NCBI GenBank assembly: GCA_003157225.1
Contig: PMIZ01000151.1
Span: forward strand, 7,565-17,051
Source: Actinomycetota bacterium
GTDB taxonomy: Bacteria > Actinomycetota > Thermoleophilia > RBG-16-64-13
Direction: 5' to 3'
Length of the DNA: 9,487 nucleotides
The notes under the pieces were generated by a model. The model made no database searches and was not told the origin of the DNA. It worked only from the letters and a program-made list of their open reading frames with translations. Position numbers and translations under genes: made by a program. Positions 7,071 through 9,487 of the stretch are shown piece by piece. The stretch's first letter is position 1. Each line of letters begins with the position of its first letter.

Positions 7071-9487
7071 ATGTCGGAAAACCCAAAGAACGGGCAAGTG
7101 GACAAGACGGTCTATCGCGGACTCTGCTTTATAGGGATCGCGGCAGACACCAACAGTGTGCGGGTAGAGTGTAGCGACGGCAAGATCCTCCGCATCCGGC
7201 CCCTCCAGTACAACGAGAAGTATCCAGAGCTCCAGCCCTGGAAGATCGAAGCTCGCGGCAAGAGTTTCTCTCCGTCGATGCTGTCGGCCATCCCGCCCCT
7301 CACGCTCGGGTACAAGAATCGGCTGTACTCCCCGAACAGGGTGCTTTATCCGCTGAAACGGGTGGACTGGGATCCGAACGGCGAGCGGAACCCACAGAAC
7401 CGCGGCAACAGCAAGTACCAGCGCATCTCCTGGGACGAGGCGCTCGACATCGTTGTTTCAGAGATCACGCGCATCAAAGAGAAGTACGGCATGGAGGCCA
7501 TCCTCTCGCAGTCCGACGGACATGCTGAGACGAAGACGGTCCACGCCGCGCATGGTTGCCACAGGCGCCTGTTGCGCATGCTGGGCGGCTTCACCCTCCA
7601 AACCCGCAACACCGACTCCTGGGAAGGCTGGTACTGGGGCGCGAAGCACGTATGGGGCTGCGAGAACCTCGGCCAGATGGTGCCGGTGTCGAACGTCGCC
7701 TGGGACATCTCCACCAACAGTGACGCCGTGCTCTTCTGGGGCTGCGACCCCGAGACCACGCCGTGGGGCTTCAACGGCCAGATGGCCAGCCGCCTCAGCT
7801 ACTGGTGGACCGAGCTCGGCATCAAGCAGGTCTACATCGCTCCCGATTGCAACTATGGCAACGCGGTACACGCCGACAAGTGGATCCCAGTGCTGCCTAA
7901 CACCGATGCCGCCCTCTACCTGGGCGTGGCGCACACCTGGATGGTCGAGGGCACCTACGACAAGGAGTACGTGAAGACCCACTCCGTCGGCTTCGACAAG
8001 TTTGAGGAGTACGTGCTGGGCAAAACCGACGGTGTCGCCAAGACCGCTCGGTGGGCTGCCGAGATCACCGGGGTGCCCTCCTACACTATCAAGGCGCTCG
8101 CCCGTTACTGGGCGAAGAAGAGGGTGTCGGTGGCCATCGGCAACGGCGGTCCCGGCGTGCGCGGCCCGTACTCCACTGAGCCGGCGAGGCTTCAGGCCTG
8201 CCTGCTCGCCATGCAGGGCGTGGGCAAGCCCGGCCGGCACCAGATGAAGATGATCGAGTGGGGCCTCTACAACAAGAAGACCAACAACCCCTTCCCGCCG
8301 CCCAAGTACGTGCCTCTCGCTCTGGCGGCGAATCGCGGCTGGGCCTACACCGATACTCCGCCGCAGTTCATCCCGAAGGACATGATCCACGACGCCATCC
8401 TCAAGCCGCCGATAAGCTGGTACGGCACTACCCTGTCGCGCGACTCGGTCGACCAGCAGTTCATCAAGTACACGTATCCGCGCGAAGGCGGCACGCCGAT
8501 CCACATGATCTGGACCGACAGCCCCTCGTGGATCACCTGCTGGAACGACACCAACGCCTTCGTTAAAGCCCTGCAAGATCCGCAGATCGACTTTGTTCTC
8601 GCCCAGCATCCCTGGATGGAGAACGACTGCCAGATGGCCGACCTGGTGCTGCCGTCGAACACCATGCTCGAGGTCGACGACATGGGTGTGGAGTCGCAGT
8701 CAGCCGCGTTCTCCCTGGTCTTCCACGAGCCGAGGGCGGTCGAGGCCCGCGGCGAGTCCATGAGCGACTACGAGATCGTCTGCGCCATCGCCGAGCGGTT
8801 CGGCGTGCTTGATACGTACACGCAGGGCAAGAGCGTCGACGACTGGATCAAGACCGGATGGGAGCACTCGGGCTGCGCGAACGAGATCACCTATGAGGAG
8901 CTCAAGGACAAGGGCTACTACGTGGTGCCTCAGGATCCGGACTGGAAAGAGAACAAAGCGGGCATGCTCGCCTTCTGTGAAGATCCCGAGAAGAACCCGC
9001 TGTCTACGCCGAGCGGCAAGATCGAGTTCTACTCCGAGCGTCTCGCCACGCACTTCCCCGACGACAAGGAACGTCCGCCGGTACCCGGCTGGATCGGCAA
9101 CGGTGAGTCGCATCAGGAGTGCATCGGCGGCGAGCGCTCGAAGCTCTATCCGTTGCTCGTCATCAGCAACCATCCGCGCTGGCGCGTGCACTCTCAGCAC
9201 GACGACATGACCTGGCTCCGCGAGATCCACACCTGCAAGGTCATGGGCCCCGACGGCTACCAGTACGAACCGTTGTGGATTCACCCGACTGACGCGGCCA
9301 AGCGCGGTATCGTCGACGGCGACGTGGTCAAGATCTACAACGAGCGCGGCGCGGTGCTGGCCGGCGCCTGGGTCACCGAGCGCATCCGGCCCGGCGCCAT
9401 CTACATCGACCACGGGGCCCGCTGGGATCCCATCGTCGCGGGCGAGCTCGACCGTGGCGGTGCCATCAACACCATCACGCCGCACAA
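7071..9487 (+). CDS. Molybdopterin oxidoreductase, pyrogallol-phloroglucinol transhydroxylase large-subunit-like, 3' partial
   Basis: The frame is open from ATG 7071 to the window end (805 residues), about 70 short of the roughly 875-residue transhydroxylase (AthL). Motifs I recall from AthL recur in order: W-K-I-E-A-R-G-K, D-P-N-G-E-R-N-P-Q, D-S-W-E-G-W-x-W-G, D-P-E-T, Y-V-L-G-K-T-D-G, G-E-S-M-S-D-Y-E-I, and D-R-G-G-A-I-N-T-I-T-P near the edge. Asp182-Ser183 match the AthL pair in which Ser binds Mo; His151 is near the place of its active-site His. The N-terminus lacks the Cys cluster of many DMSO-reductase-family enzymes, as in AthL, and has no Tat signal, so it is probably cytoplasmic. AthL moves a hydroxyl between polyhydroxybenzenes; relatives include resorcinol hydroxylase and, more distantly, catechol dehydroxylases. 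An Fe-S small subunit is expected downstream, outside the window. Family is firm; substrate is not. Confidence 0.85.
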   Translation, partial: MSENPKNGQVDKTVYRGLCFIGIAADTNSVRVECSDGKILRIRPLQYNEKYPELQPWKIEARGKSFSPSMLSAIPPLTLGYKNRLYSPNRVLYPLKRVDWDPNGERNPQNRGNSKYQRISWDEALDIVVSEITRIKEKYGMEAILSQSDGHAETKTVHAAHGCHRRLLRMLGGFTLQTRNTDSWEGWYWGAKHVWGCENLGQMVPVSNVAWDISTNSDAVLFWGCDPETTPWGFNGQMASRLSYWWTELGIKQVYIAPDCNYGNAVHADKWIPVLPNTDAALYLGVAHTWMVEGTYDKEYVKTHSVGFDKFEEYVLGKTDGVAKTARWAAEITGVPSYTIKALARYWAKKRVSVAIGNGGPGVRGPYSTEPARLQACLLAMQGVGKPGRHQMKMIEWGLYNKKTNNPFPPPKYVPLALAANRGWAYTDTPPQFIPKDMIHDAILKPPISWYGTTLSRDSVDQQFIKYTYPREGGTPIHMIWTDSPSWITCWNDTNAFVKALQDPQIDFVLAQHPWMENDCQMADLVLPSNTMLEVDDMGVESQSAAFSLVFHEPRAVEARGESMSDYEIVCAIAERFGVLDTYTQGKSVDDWIKTGWEHSGCANEITYEELKDKGYYVVPQDPDWKENKAGMLAFCEDPEKNPLSTPSGKIEFYSERLATHFPDDKERPPVPGWIGNGESHQECIGGERSKLYPLLVISNHPRWRVHSQHDDMTWLREIHTCKVMGPDGYQYEPLWIHPTDAAKRGIVDGDVVKIYNERGAVLAGAWVTERIRPGAIYIDHGARWDPIVAGELDRGGAINTITPH

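Noticed and set aside
7458..9485. Long minus-strand open frames opposite the Mo enzyme (7458-8609 and 8700-9485), and others at 1447-2289 and 2470-3426
   Set aside because: They mirror strongly coding plus-strand genes, are rich in low-complexity Arg/Val/His/Ala/Gly, and have no family motifs.
1..9487. Search for tRNA, rRNA, CRISPR arrays, insertion sequences and clear promoters
   Set aside because: Nothing convincing was seen. Coding density is nearly complete, and the only gaps are 35, 35 and 77 bp.

Overview
The window is a GC-rich (by eye about 60-65 % GC, strong G/C at third codon positions), tightly packed stretch of bacterial DNA with six genes, all on the + strand. Gene spacing is ATGA overlaps, 35-bp gaps and one 77-bp gap, so it reads as part of one operon. 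The enzymes are typical of a strict anaerobe: an Fe-S old-yellow-enzyme-type reductase, two aldehyde:ferredoxin oxidoreductase (AOR) family tungstopterin proteins, two short-chain dehydrogenases (SDRs), and a molybdopterin protein resembling the large subunit of pyrogallol-phloroglucinol transhydroxylase. The phylum cannot be decided from the window; anaerobic Actinobacteriota, Chloroflexota, Desulfobacterota or Firmicutes are all possible.

Layout: 2-1528, NADH:flavin oxidoreductase / 2,4-dienoyl-CoA reductase-like enzyme, 5' end cut by the window. 1525-3402, AOR-family protein A, overlapping the previous gene by ATGA. 3438-4271, SDR 1. 4268-5119, SDR 2, again ATGA-overlapped. 5155-6993, AOR-family protein B, whose reading frame holds a single in-frame TAG at 6286-6288. 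A 77-bp gap follows, with a perfect 8-bp hairpin directly at the stop codon. 7071-9487, transhydroxylase-like molybdopterin enzyme, 3' end cut by the window. No tRNA, rRNA, CRISPR, insertion sequence or clear promoter was seen.

Working model (inference): the cluster encodes anaerobic breakdown of an oxygenated aromatic or alicyclic compound. The Mo enzyme would move, add or remove ring hydroxyls, the SDRs would interconvert ring or chain hydroxyl and keto groups, the OYE-type enzyme would reduce an activated C=C bond, and the AOR proteins would do low-potential two-electron chemistry on an aldehyde, acid or ring. I do not recognise this exact gene set as a described pathway.

The most notable observation is the amber codon in AOR B. 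It sits exactly where the paralogue AOR A has a Trp in the W-G-(D/N) motif (32 residues after the matching Asp in both proteins), and the frame stays fully AOR-like for 234 codons afterwards. It is either a very recent nonsense mutation, a sequence error, or a recoded/read-through UAG; the window alone cannot decide.
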